Part shown: positions 47,740 to 56,093 of the stretch, piece by piece
Numbering within the stretch: the stretch's first letter is position 1
Layout of the letters: each line of letters begins with the position of its first letter
Assembly: GCF_023243115.1 (NCBI RefSeq)
Contig: NZ_CP085081.1
Coordinates: forward strand, 620,001-684,000
Source of the DNA: Sediminicoccus sp. KRV36
Lineage (GTDB): Bacteria > Pseudomonadota > Alphaproteobacteria > Acetobacterales > Acetobacteraceae
Direction: 5' to 3'
Length of the DNA stretch: 64,000 bases
Made by a program: the position numbers and the translations under genes
Notes under the pieces: generated by a model
The model's database searches: none
Told to the model about the DNA's origin: nothing
What the model saw: the letters and a program-made list of their open reading frames with translations, nothing else

Positions 47740-48261
47740 ATGTTCCGCTGTGTCACAAGGTCCAGGAGGCAAGCCTCCTGGTGGGAGAGTTTGAGAGGGC
47801 TAGGCCCGCTCATGGTCTTCCTGTTGTTCGCGCTCTCCGCCCAGGCCCAGATCGGCGACACCAGCTATCGCCTGCGCGACCCCGAGCAGGAAACCCGCGC
47901 GCGCGAAATCGGCAAGGAGCTCCGCTGCCTCGTCTGCCAAAACCAATCCATCGAGGATAGCGATGCCTCCCTCGCGCGGGATTTGCGCCGCATCGTGCGT
48001 GAGCAGGTGGAGCGCGGCGCCAGCAACGAGCAGGTGATGCGCTTCGTGCATGAGCGCTACGGCGATTTCGTGCTGCTGCGCCCGCCCTTCCAATGGAGCA
48101 CGCTGCTGCTCTGGGCGACGCCCGCCCTGGCGCTGCTGGGCGGGATCTTCGCCATCTGGCGCTCGCGCCGGCAGGCCAGTGCCAGCGGCATCGGCCCCAC
48201 TGAATTGACCGAGGCCGAGCGCGAGCGCCTCGCCGCATTGCAAGGTGATCCCAGGGCGTGA
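47740..48261 (+). CDS. ccmH: Cytochrome c-type biogenesis protein CcmH
   Basis: CcmH (173 residues as called) passes electrons to apocytochrome or CcmG. The redox motif LRCLVCQNQSI has Cys63 and Cys66, and a C-terminal membrane helix (LLLWATPALALLGGIFAIW) follows. Between the ccmG stop and the family-like sequence lies a two-hairpin repeat that is read in frame. From ATG 47740 the repeat supplies the basic region of the signal peptide; from ATG 47812, immediately after the repeat, the signal would be only about 13 residues and weak. The upstream start is preferred, without certainty. Confidence 0.88.
   Translation: MFRCVTRSRRQASWWESLRGLGPLMVFLLFALSAQAQIGDTSYRLRDPEQETRAREIGKELRCLVCQNQSIEDSDASLARDLRRIVREQVERGASNEQVMRFVHERYGDFVLLRPPFQWSTLLLWATPALALLGGIFAIWRSRRQASASGIGPTELTEAERERLAALQGDPRA
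47759..47811 (+). repeat. Two-hairpin interspersed element, copy C, at the 5' end of ccmH
   Basis: It reads GGT, hairpin 1 (9-bp stem, ccaggaggc), spacer TGGGAGAG, three Ts, hairpin 2 (8-bp stem with one mismatch, gagagggc). It has the same plan as copies at 22015–22068, 22150–22204 and 40434–40483. It ends at the base before ATG 47812. Confidence 0.75.
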
Positions 48262-49052
48262 TGTGGTTGGCTTTGGCGCTGGTGGCAGCGCTTATTCTCT
48301 CACCGCTGGCTTATACGCTGCTGCGCCCCCCGGCCGCGCGAGGCCGAGGGGAGGCGGATGTGGCGCTGTTCCACGCCCAGCTCGCCGAGCTGGAAACCCA
48401 GCGCGCCGAGGGCCGGCTGGACGAGGCCGCCTTCAACGCCGCCACGGTGGAGGTGCAGCGCCGCCTGCTGGCCGCCCCCGCGCCCCAGCAACTCACCGCC
48501 CCCGCGCGGCCGTCGCTGCTGCTGCTGGCGGCCCTGGTGCTGGTGCCGGCCGCCGGCGTGCTGCTCTATGTCGAGCGCGGCTTCCCTGACATGCCATCCG
48601 CCACGCTCGCCGTTCGGCAGGAGGCGGATGCGCAGGATGAGGCGATGCTGGTGCAGCTCCGCGCGCGCCTCGCCACGGCCGATCCCAACACCCAGCTTGG
48701 CCGCCAGGGCTTCATCCTGCTCGGCAATGCCGAGCGCAATCGCGGCCGGTTGGCCGAGGCGGTCGCCGCCTGGGAGCGGGCGCTGGCGGGCGGCTTCGAT
48801 GTCGGGCTGGCCGGTGACGTCGCGGAGATCGAGATCGAGCGCAATGAGCCGGCCAATGCGCTGCGCTGGATCAGCCGGGGGCTGGCCATGCAGCCGCAGG
48901 ATGCGCGGCTGCGCTTCCTGGCCGGCCTGGCTGAGGCGCGGGCCGGGCGGAACGAGGTGGCGCGCGCCATCTGGACCCAGCTGCTGGCCGAGGCGCCGGC
49001 CGATGCGCCCTGGCGGAATATCGTGCAGGAAAGGCTCGGCGGGCTGAACTGA
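48261..49052 (+). CDS. ccmI: Cytochrome c-type biogenesis protein CcmI
   Basis: This 263-residue protein has an N-terminal helix (LALALVAALILSPLAYTLL), a second helix at about 88–105, and a periplasmic part with tetratricopeptide-like helices (LGNAERNRGRLAEAVAAWERAL, GLAEARAGRNEVARAIW). CcmI binds the C-terminal helix of apocytochromes and gives them to the lyase. ATG 48261 overlaps the ccmH stop by one base (TGATG); GTG 48258 is possible. It ends the ccm operon and converges on an MFS gene. Confidence 0.88.
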   Translation: MWLALALVAALILSPLAYTLLRPPAARGRGEADVALFHAQLAELETQRAEGRLDEAAFNAATVEVQRRLLAAPAPQQLTAPARPSLLLLAALVLVPAAGVLLYVERGFPDMPSATLAVRQEADAQDEAMLVQLRARLATADPNTQLGRQGFILLGNAERNRGRLAEAVAAWERALAGGFDVGLAGDVAEIEIERNEPANALRWISRGLAMQPQDARLRFLAGLAEARAGRNEVARAIWTQLLAEAPADAPWRNIVQERLGGLN

Positions 49053-49074
49053 GGCGCGCGTTCATCCGCTCCGC

Positions 49075-50211
49075 TCAATCCTTCGCGCGGGCTCCGCGCA
49101 GCGCCAGCAGCGCGGCCACGCCGCACAGCCCGGCCATGGCGAGGAAGGCCCCGCCGCCCGCCACGGCATAAAGCCAGCCACTCGCCCAGATCAGCCCGCC
49201 CGTGCTGGCGCTGATGGCTGAGGCGAGCAGCGTCTGCGCGCGCCCGGACAGCCCGGCCGGCAGGCCCAGCAGGGCCCGCATCGCGGCCAGATGCATGGCG
49301 CCGAAGGTGAGCCCGTGCAGCAGCTGGATGCCCACCAGCGCCCAGGGATCAGACGTGATGGCCGTCACGCTCCAGCGCAGCACGCCGGCGCCCGCCGCCA
49401 GGAGAGCGAGGCCGCGCACGCCCAGGCGTTCCACCACCGGGCGGCCGAACAGGAACAGCAGGATCTCGGCCAGCACACCCAGCGCCCAGAGCAGGCCGAT
49501 GAAGCCCGTGCTCAGCCCCGCCGCCTGCCAATGCAGCGTCGAGAAGGCGTAATAGACGGCGTGGCTGCCCTGGATCAGCGCCGCGATCGGCAGCACCCAG
49601 CGAAACACCGGCTCGGCCAGCGGCGCCCAGAGGCTGGAGGATTCCGGCTGGCCGGGTGGCGCCTCGGCGCGTGGTGCCGGCGCCGGCAGCCGCTGCGCCG
49701 CCCAGGCGGTCCAGAGCAGGCCGGCGGCCAGCATCCAGGCGGCCACGCCAGGCCCGGCCCATTCGGCCGCCAGCCCGGCCGCCATGGCACCCAGCATGAA
49801 GGTGATGGAGCCCACGGATCGCACCCGCGCGTAGTCAAAGCCGCCGGACCGCACCGCCGCCACTGCCAGCGCATCCGAGAGCGGTACGATGGGGGATGTG
49901 GCGATGCTGTGCAGCAGCTGCACCGCCAGCAGCAGCGCGAAGCCGGCGGCCAGCCCGAAGCCCAGCGCGCTGGCGGCCGCCAGCAGCGCGGCCAGGGCCA
50001 GCAGGCGGCGCACATCCGGCACGCGGTCGGCCAGTTTTCCGCTGAGCGGCGCCGCCACCAGCCGCACGAGCGAGCCCGCGGCCAGCACCGTGCCGACCTG
50101 CGACGCCGTCAGCCCGCCCTCGGCCAAAATCGCCGGCAGGAAAGGCATCATGGCGCCAAAGCCCGCGAATTGCGCGCCGAACACCAGGGCAAAGCTTTGT
50201 GGGGAGGTCAC
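49075..50211 (-). CDS. MFS transporter (MFS_1-like)
   Basis: This 378-residue protein has about 12 hydrophobic segments. The motif between helices 2 and 3 reads GKLADRVPDVRRL, the major-facilitator signature. LLHGLTFGAMHLAAMRALLGLP in the second half resembles the HcaT/LacY-like MFS_1 group. The transported compound is unknown. GTG 50211 (VTSPQSFALVFGAQF) is preferred; a TTG at 50247 extends it by 12 basic residues. It diverges from the helicase gene with about 100 bases between. Confidence 0.85.
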   Translation of the reverse strand: MTSPQSFALVFGAQFAGFGAMMPFLPAILAEGGLTASQVGTVLAAGSLVRLVAAPLSGKLADRVPDVRRLLALAALLAAASALGFGLAAGFALLLAVQLLHSIATSPIVPLSDALAVAAVRSGGFDYARVRSVGSITFMLGAMAAGLAAEWAGPGVAAWMLAAGLLWTAWAAQRLPAPAPRAEAPPGQPESSSLWAPLAEPVFRWVLPIAALIQGSHAVYYAFSTLHWQAAGLSTGFIGLLWALGVLAEILLFLFGRPVVERLGVRGLALLAAGAGVLRWSVTAITSDPWALVGIQLLHGLTFGAMHLAAMRALLGLPAGLSGRAQTLLASAISASTGGLIWASGWLYAVAGGGAFLAMAGLCGVAALLALRGARAKD

Positions 50212-50313
50212 GCGCGGCAATCTCGGCTGCCAGGGGCGAAGTTGCAATCATCGCCCTTTGGTTCATAACCCTGACCGTCTTCGCTATCTTGCGGCCTTCA
50301 CCCGGAACCCAGC

Positions 50314-53277
50314 ATGTTCGACGCGCGCGTTAAAGCCATCCTCGGCCCGACCAACACCGGGAAGACTCATCTTGCGATGGAGCGCATGCTTGCGCATTCC
50401 TCGGGCATCATCGGCTTCCCGCTGCGGCTTCTGGCGCGGGAAAACTATGACCGCATGGTGGCGCAGAAGGGCGAGAAGAACGTCGCTCTCATCACCGGCG
50501 AGGAAAAGATCGTTCCGCCCGATGCCAAGTGGTTCGCCTGCACGGTGGAAGCCATGCCGCTGGACCGCCGCGCCGAGTTCCTGGCGGTGGACGAGATCCA
50601 GCTCTGCGCCGACCCCGATCGCGGCCACATCTTCACCGACCGGCTGCTGCATGCGCGCGGCCTGGTCGAGACGATGTTCATGGGCGCCGAAACCATCCGC
50701 CCGCTGCTGCAGCGCCTGGTGCCGGGTGTCGAGATCGACAGCCGCCCGCGCCTCTCCAAGCTGGAATATGCCGGCCCGGCCAAGCTGACGCGCCTGCCGC
50801 CGCGCAGCGCCGTCGTCGCCTTCAGCGCGGCCGAGGTCTACGCCATCGCGGAGGCCATCCGCCGCCGGCGCGGCGGTTGCGCCGTGGTGATGGGGCGCCT
50901 CAGCCCCCGCACCCGCAACGCCCAGGTGAAGATGTACCAGGACCGCGAGGTGGATTTCCTGGTGGCAACCGATGCGATCGGCATGGGCCTGAACATGGAT
51001 GTGGACCATGTGGCCTTCGCCAGCCTGAACAAGTTCGATGGCCATGCCCCGCGCCTGCTGACCCCGCAGGAGGCCGCGCAGATCGCCGGCCGCGCGGGCC
51101 GTGGCATGCGGGACGGTACCTTTGGCGTCACGGGCGAATGCCCGCCCTTGCCGGAGGAGATGGTCGAGAAGATCGAAGGCCATCACTTCGAGGCGATCCA
51201 GGCGCTGGCCTGGCGCAACAGCGACCTCGATTTCTCCGGCATCGAGGCGCTGCTCGACAGCCTGGGCGCCGCCCCGCCGCAAGCCGGCCTGACCAAGGGC
51301 CATGACGCGATTGACCACATCACGCTCAGCCTGCTGGCGCGCGAGGAGGCGATCCGCCGCATGGCGTCGTCGAAGTCGCGCCTGCAATTGCTGTGGGAAA
51401 CCTGCCAGGTGCCGGATTTCCGCAAGCTGGCGGATGACACGCACACAAGGCTCTGCGCGCGGCTCTTCACGCATCTCTGCGAGGACGGCAACGTGCCGTC
51501 GGACTGGATCGCCTCGCAGATCGCCACCTGCACCAGCACCGAGGGCGATCTGGACACGCTGATGTCCCGCCTCTCGGCGATTCGCGTCTGGGCCTATATC
51601 GCCGCCCGGGCCGATTGGGTGAAGGACGCCGCAACCCAGCAGGAGGCCGCCCGCGCCGCCGAGGATGCGGTGAGCGACGCGCTGCATGAGCGCCTGACCG
51701 CCCGCTTCGTGGACCGCCGTGCGGCCCACCTCATCCGCAGCCTGGACAACACCGAGGAAGACCTGCTCAGCGCCGTGACGCGCCAGGGCGAGGTGGTGGT
51801 CGAGGGCCACAAGGTCGGTCGCGTCGTCGGTTTCGAATTCGTGCCCGAGCTGGGCGAGGGCGGCGAGGAGGAGAAAAAACTCGTTCTCCGCGCGGCGCGG
51901 CGCGCCCTGGTGCAGGAAATCCCGCGCCGGGTCGCTTCGCTCGATATCGCCAAGGCGGACAGCTTCGGCCTGACGCCGGAGCATCGCGTCACCTGGGAGG
52001 GGGCGGAAATCGCCCGCCTCAAGATGGGCAGCGAGCCGGGCAAGCCGCTGATCGAGGTGAAGGACTCGGAATTCCTGGACGGCCCGCAGCGCGAGCGCAT
52101 CCGTGCCCGGCTCGCCGGCTGGATCGAGGGTGTGGTGGCCAAGGACCTGGCGGCCATCGCCGCCATCGAGGCGAAGGCCGCCGAAGACAACACGCTGCGC
52201 GGTCCGGCCTTCCAGCTGCGGGAGACACTGGGTCTGAAGCCGGGCGATACGCGCCATCAGATCGGCCAGGAATTGCGCACGAAGCTGAAGGCGATCGGCA
52301 TCCGCGCCGGCCGCTTCGCGCTTTATGTGCCCGAGGCGCTGAAGCCCCGGCCCATGGCGCTGCGCGCGCAGATCTGGGCGCTGAGCTATGACGTGCCGAC
52401 CCCGACGCTGCCCGCGCCGGGCCTGGTGTCCATCCCGAGCGATGGGGTCATGGCGCTGTCCTGGCCGCCGGGCTTCGCGCCGATCATGGGCTGGGTGCCG
52501 GCCGGCCCCGTGCTGCTGCGCTTGGATGTGGCGGAGCGCGTGGCGGCGGAACTCGGCTATCTGACGCGGCGCGCGCCAGCGCCGCTGCCGCCTGAAATCC
52601 TGGGCCGCTTCGGCATCAAGGGCGATGCGCTGGCCCCGGTGCTGGCCGAGCTCGGCTTCCGGCTGATCCCCTCCGAACCCTTGCCGGAGGGCCATGAAGG
52701 CCCGGTGCTGCCCACCATGGTCAGCTGGGCGCGTCCCGCGCAGCCGCCGCGGCAGAACCGCAACCCGCGCGGCCAGGCCCCGCGGCGCGAGGCACCGGCC
52801 GATGGCGCTGCCACTGCCGAGGGCGCCGAGAACCGCCAGCCGCGCCGCGATGGCCCGCGCCGCGAGGGGGGCGGACGCAACCGCCAGGGTGCGCCCCGCC
52901 CGCCGCAGAATGCGGGCCAGCAAGCCCCCGGCCAGCCCCCCGCGGGCCAGGCGGGCGAGGGCCAGGCCGCCGAGGCCCAGCGCCCGCAGGAGAATCGTCA
53001 GAACGGTCCGCGCCCCGAGGGCGGCTTCCGCAAGGATGGCCCCCGCAAGGATGGTCGCCGGGATGGCCCCCCCCGGGATGGGGCGCCGCGTGATGGTGCA
53101 GCCCGTGATGGCCAGAAGCGGGACGGCCCGCGCCGCGAAGGGCCCCGCCGTGATGGCCCGCCGCGCGACCGTGACCGCGCGGGTGGCCCGGAGACCCGGA
53201 CCTTCCACGAAGACCGGCCGACCTCCAATGTGGAGGATAGCCCCTTCGCCGCGCTCATGAAGCTCAAACTCAAATAA
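50314..53277 (+). CDS. SUV3-like ATP-dependent RNA helicase with RDG-rich tail
   Basis: This 987-residue protein resembles mitochondrial SUV3 helicases. It has Walker A GPTNTGKT (11–18), a DEIQ Walker B (AVDEIQLCADPDRGH), VATDAIGMGLNMDVDHV and QIAGRAGRG motif VI, followed by the helical domain and a C-terminal MGWVPAGPVLLR region. From about 820 it becomes a basic tail rich in RRDG, RDGP and PPRDG, likely disordered and RNA-binding. Partnership with PNPase, as in mitochondria, is an inference. ATG 50314 leads a cluster with the S4 protein three bases downstream. Confidence 0.9.
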   Translation: MFDARVKAILGPTNTGKTHLAMERMLAHSSGIIGFPLRLLARENYDRMVAQKGEKNVALITGEEKIVPPDAKWFACTVEAMPLDRRAEFLAVDEIQLCADPDRGHIFTDRLLHARGLVETMFMGAETIRPLLQRLVPGVEIDSRPRLSKLEYAGPAKLTRLPPRSAVVAFSAAEVYAIAEAIRRRRGGCAVVMGRLSPRTRNAQVKMYQDREVDFLVATDAIGMGLNMDVDHVAFASLNKFDGHAPRLLTPQEAAQIAGRAGRGMRDGTFGVTGECPPLPEEMVEKIEGHHFEAIQALAWRNSDLDFSGIEALLDSLGAAPPQAGLTKGHDAIDHITLSLLAREEAIRRMASSKSRLQLLWETCQVPDFRKLADDTHTRLCARLFTHLCEDGNVPSDWIASQIATCTSTEGDLDTLMSRLSAIRVWAYIAARADWVKDAATQQEAARAAEDAVSDALHERLTARFVDRRAAHLIRSLDNTEEDLLSAVTRQGEVVVEGHKVGRVVGFEFVPELGEGGEEEKKLVLRAARRALVQEIPRRVASLDIAKADSFGLTPEHRVTWEGAEIARLKMGSEPGKPLIEVKDSEFLDGPQRERIRARLAGWIEGVVAKDLAAIAAIEAKAAEDNTLRGPAFQLRETLGLKPGDTRHQIGQELRTKLKAIGIRAGRFALYVPEALKPRPMALRAQIWALSYDVPTPTLPAPGLVSIPSDGVMALSWPPGFAPIMGWVPAGPVLLRLDVAERVAAELGYLTRRAPAPLPPEILGRFGIKGDALAPVLAELGFRLIPSEPLPEGHEGPVLPTMVSWARPAQPPRQNRNPRGQAPRREAPADGAATAEGAENRQPRRDGPRREGGGRNRQGAPRPPQNAGQQAPGQPPAGQAGEGQAAEAQRPQENRQNGPRPEGGFRKDGPRKDGRRDGPPRDGAPRDGAARDGQKRDGPRREGPRRDGPPRDRDRAGGPETRTFHEDRPTSNVEDSPFAALMKLKLK

Positions 53278-53280
53278 CGC

Positions 53281-53559
53281 ATGGAGGAAGGGGCACCCTT
53301 CCTGCGGCTCGATGTCTGGCTATGGCATGCGCGCCTGGCCCGGTCCAAGGCCGATTGCGGCGCGCTGATCGCGGCAGGCGGTTTCCGCCTGAACCGCCAG
53401 CCGGTGACCAAGGCGCATGCGCGTTTGCGGGTGGGGGATGTGCTGACCTTCGTCTGGCAAGGCGAGGTGCGGGTCTGGCGCGTGCTGGCGCTGGGCGAGC
53501 GACGAGGCCCGGCGGAAGAGGCGCGCGGGCTTTATGAGGAAATACCGATCGCGGAATGA
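53281..53559 (+). CDS. S4-domain RNA-binding protein (HslR-like)
   Basis: This 92-residue protein is an S4 domain: RLDVWLWHARLARSKADCGALIAAGGFRLNRQPV, then KAHARLRVGDVLTFVW. It resembles HslR, which in Escherichia coli binds 50S subunits carrying nascent chains after heat shock. It follows the helicase gene by three bases, so the two RNA-binding proteins are co-expressed. Confidence 0.9.
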   Translation: MEEGAPFLRLDVWLWHARLARSKADCGALIAAGGFRLNRQPVTKAHARLRVGDVLTFVWQGEVRVWRVLALGERRGPAEEARGLYEEIPIAE

Positions 53560-53634
53560 TCGCCCCGCGCGGCTTGCCAATCGGGCTTCGGGGCGTCATC
53601 TCTACCCTGTCCGCCGCAACCAGGAGCCGCCTTC

Positions 53635-53967
53635 GTGACCTATGTCGTCACTGAAAACTGCATCAAGTGTAAGTTCATGGATTGTGTGGAAGTCTGTCCC
53701 GTGGACTGCTTCTATGTCGGCGAGAACATGCTCGTCATTCACCCGGATGAGTGCATTGACTGCGGCGTCTGCGAGCCCGAATGCCCGGCCGAGGCGATCC
53801 TGCCCGACAGCGATGACAAGGCGACCTCCTGGGTCGAGTTGAACCGCAATTACGCGCAGGCCTGGCCGAATATCACCCGCAAGGGCGAGGCCCCGGCCGA
53901 TGCGGATGAGTGGAAGGACAAGCCCGGCAAGCTCGCCCTGCTCAGCCCGGAGCCCGGCAAGCCCTGA
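53635..53967 (+). CDS. fdxA: 7Fe ferredoxin (FdxA)
   Basis: This 110-residue protein has the cysteine arrangement of 7Fe [3Fe-4S][4Fe-4S] ferredoxins: [20 protein letters not shown] and [12 protein letters not shown], followed by the C-terminal extension [20 protein letters not shown]. It carries electrons to unknown partners; it is near-universal in alphaproteobacteria. GTG 53635 is preceded by AGGAG. A GC-rich hairpin follows it. Confidence 0.95.
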   Translation: MTYVVTENCIKCKFMDCVEVCPVDCFYVGENMLVIHPDECIDCGVCEPECPAEAILPDSDDKATSWVELNRNYAQAWPNITRKGEAPADADEWKDKPGKLALLSPEPGKP

Positions 53968-53984
53968 CCGGCCTGGCGTGATCC

Positions 53985-54004
53985 CGGGGCGCGGCTGCGC
54001 CCCG
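53985..54004 (+). terminator. Hairpin after fdxA
   Basis: An 8-bp stem, cggggcgc (53985–53992) with gcgccccg (53997–54004), has a GGCT loop and lies 17 bases after the fdxA stop. No T-run follows at once, though TTTTTT occurs at about 54024. It probably separates fdxA from carD. Confidence 0.5.
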
Positions 54005-54125
54005 CCGGACGTGACCCGTGCCGTTTTTTGTGCTATCGCATGACTACGGAGGCGCTTCTGTCCCCAATTCTAGGACGGCAGCGTGCCTCTCGATTATTCC
54101 CTGGCATGCAGGAACAGAGAGCCAC

Positions 54126-55385
54126 ATGGCGACCGCATCTCGGAACACATCCTCCCGGGCCGGCAATGCGACCAAGGCCGCCGCGAAGCCTGCCAAGCCG
54201 GCCGTGAAGCCAGCCAGCAAGCCAGCGAGCAAGACCTCCACCAAGCCAGCCTCCAAGGCGGTGGCGAAGCCCGCCGCGAAAGCCGCGGCCAAGCCTGTGC
54301 CCGCCAAGGCAAAGGCCACCCCGAAGGCGGCGGCGAAGCCCAGCCCGGTCAAGGCCAAGCCAGCCGCCAAAGCGGCGCCGCCCCCGCCCGCCAAGGGGAA
54401 ATCCAGCGCCGCGAGGCCGGCACCCGCCCAGGCGAAGCCGGCGCCGGTCACGGCCAAGGCCGCGCCCAAGTCCAGCCCGCCCACCAGCAAAGCACCCAGC
54501 AAGAAGGCAACCCCTCCTCCAGTGACGAAAAGCAAGGCCGTTGAGGCCAAGTCCGATGCAAAATCCGATGGTAAGTCGTTTGGTAAGCCCGAGAGCAAGC
54601 CTGCCGCCGAAAAGGTGACCACGCCTGCCGCCACGCCAACCGAGAAGCCGGCCGCCGCCGTGAAGCCGCCGGCCGCACCGGCCCCCGCCGCGGTGCCTGA
54701 GGCCGTGGCGGCTGGTCCGCGCCCATCCATCGTTGTCGCGGCGCCGCCGAACATGCCGATCCGCAACACCGGTAACCCGATGTCACCCCGCCCGCCGATG
54801 GGGCGCCCGAACATGCCGCCCTCCTTTGCCGTGCGCAGCCCGGGGCGTCCCGGCTTCGCCGAGGGCCAGGCCGTGCCGCCGCGCCCGCCCGGCCCCAAGG
54901 TCGAGTTCAAGGCCGGTGACCATGTGGTCTATCCGACGCATGGCGTGGGCACGGTCCAGGGCATCGAGGTGATCGAGGTCGCCGGGACGGACCACCACAT
55001 GATCGTCGTCACCTTCGACGAGAACCGCATGACACTGCGGGTCCCGGTCAACAAGGTGCCCACGGCCGGCTTGCGCAAGCTGTTCACCCAGAAGGAATTC
55101 GAGGCGGCGATCGATACGCTGAAGGGCCGCGCGCGCATCAAGCGCACCATGTGGTCCCGCCGCGCCCAGGAATATGAGGCGAAGATCAACAGCGGCGATC
55201 CCATCCAGATCGCCGAGGTGGTGCGCGACCTGCAGCGCAATGCCGGCCAGCCCGACCAGTCCTTCAGCGAGCGCCAGATCTACGAGCAGGCGCTCGAGCG
55301 CCTGGCCGCCGAATATGCGGCGATCGAGAAGATCGACAAGCTCGCCGCGAGCGACCAGCTCGTCGTCTTTGCCAAGTCCACATGA
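54126..55385 (+). CDS. CarD/CdnL-family transcription regulator with long H1-like basic tail
   Basis: The C-terminal 160 residues (from about 260) form a CarD_CdnL_TRCF domain: EFKAGDHVVYPTHGVGTVQGIEVIEV, then the helical KVPTAGLRKLFTQKEFEAAIDTLKGRARIKRTMWSRRAQEYEAKI. CdnL-type proteins bind the RNA polymerase beta subunit and stabilise open complexes at rRNA and other promoters. The N-terminal 255 residues are almost only Ala, Lys, Pro, Ser and Thr (KPA, AKP and TKP repeats), like histone H1 tails, and should bind DNA non-specifically. ATG 54126 was chosen over 54018. It overlaps sufE by four bases. Confidence 0.9.
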   Translation: MATASRNTSSRAGNATKAAAKPAKPAVKPASKPASKTSTKPASKAVAKPAAKAAAKPVPAKAKATPKAAAKPSPVKAKPAAKAAPPPPAKGKSSAARPAPAQAKPAPVTAKAAPKSSPPTSKAPSKKATPPPVTKSKAVEAKSDAKSDGKSFGKPESKPAAEKVTTPAATPTEKPAAAVKPPAAPAPAAVPEAVAAGPRPSIVVAAPPNMPIRNTGNPMSPRPPMGRPNMPPSFAVRSPGRPGFAEGQAVPPRPPGPKVEFKAGDHVVYPTHGVGTVQGIEVIEVAGTDHHMIVVTFDENRMTLRVPVNKVPTAGLRKLFTQKEFEAAIDTLKGRARIKRTMWSRRAQEYEAKINSGDPIQIAEVVRDLQRNAGQPDQSFSERQIYEQALERLAAEYAAIEKIDKLAASDQLVVFAKST

Positions 55386-55810
55386 CGCTGGCGGCGACGT
55401 CCAGCATCGAGGCGGTCGTCACCGATCTCGAGGAGGGATTCTCCCTCTTTGATGATTGGGAGGATCGCTATCGCTATCTGATGGAGATGGGCCGGGAATT
55501 GCCGGTCCTGACGCCTGAGGAGATGGTCGAGGCCAACCGCGTCTCGGGCTGCCAGTCGCGCGTCTGGCTGGTGCCGCGCCTGGAGGCGGGGCGCCTGCAT
55601 TTCCGCGCCGGCAGCGATGCCGCCTTCGTCCAGGGGCTGCTGGCGCTGCTGATGCGCGTGCTGAACGGGCGCAGCGCGCGGGAAATCCTGGACACGGATG
55701 CGAGCTTCCTGACGCGGCTGGGCCTGGGCGAGCATCTCAGCCTTTCGCGCCGCAATGGCGTGGCGGCGGTGCTGGCACGCATCCAGGCGGCGGCCCGGGC
55801 GGCGGCCTGA
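55382..55810 (+). CDS. sufE: Cysteine desulfuration protein SufE
   Basis: SufE (142 residues) accepts persulfide sulfur from SufS for Fe-S cluster assembly. The N-terminal DDWEDRYRYLMEMGRELP and the active cysteine in NRVSGCQSRVWLVP are diagnostic, and LNGRSAREIL is also conserved. ATG 55382 overlaps the carD stop (ATGA), so it is coupled to carD instead of lying with suf genes. Confidence 0.95.
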   Translation: MTLAATSSIEAVVTDLEEGFSLFDDWEDRYRYLMEMGRELPVLTPEEMVEANRVSGCQSRVWLVPRLEAGRLHFRAGSDAAFVQGLLALLMRVLNGRSAREILDTDASFLTRLGLGEHLSLSRRNGVAAVLARIQAAARAAA

Positions 55811-55977
55811 CGCGCAAGCGCAGTGGGCCGCGCCGTCCGGCTGAAACGACAGCCGGCATCTGAGCCGCAAGCGCCGAGCTTCCCCGAAGCCAAAGGGGCG
55901 GGCCGGCTGCCGGTGGATGGTGTCTGATCCGGCATGGCGCAGCGCCCGGAAAGCACAATCGCGCTCCGGCGGATCCG

Positions 55978-56084
55978 CTAGAGCTTGTTCCGTTCGCAAG
56001 GGCTCACTACCCAACCTCTAGCCCATTGGTTTCCGAGCATCTTTATCCGTGAAAACGATCCCGTTTGAACGGATGATGCTCTAG
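55978..56084. repeat. CTAG-bounded palindromic intergenic element
   Basis: The element has a GCTAGAG/CTCTAGC inverted pair (55978–55984 and 56016–56022) and a second stem, GAGCATC (56035–56041) with GATGCTC (56075–56081), enclosing an ATCCGT/ACGGAT pair and AAACG/CGTTT. It ends in CTAG. Elements with TTTTGAACGGAT–ATGCTCTAG ends are, as I recall, dispersed in alphaproteobacterial genomes. It is AT-richer than its flanks and lies between sufE and the T6SS-linked operon end, where a terminator is expected. Confidence 0.7.
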
Positions 56085-56093
56085 CCCCGCCCC

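Noticed and set aside
50284..53208. 974-codon minus-strand frame over the helicase gene
   Set aside because: Antisense shadow; the plus strand has complete helicase motifs.
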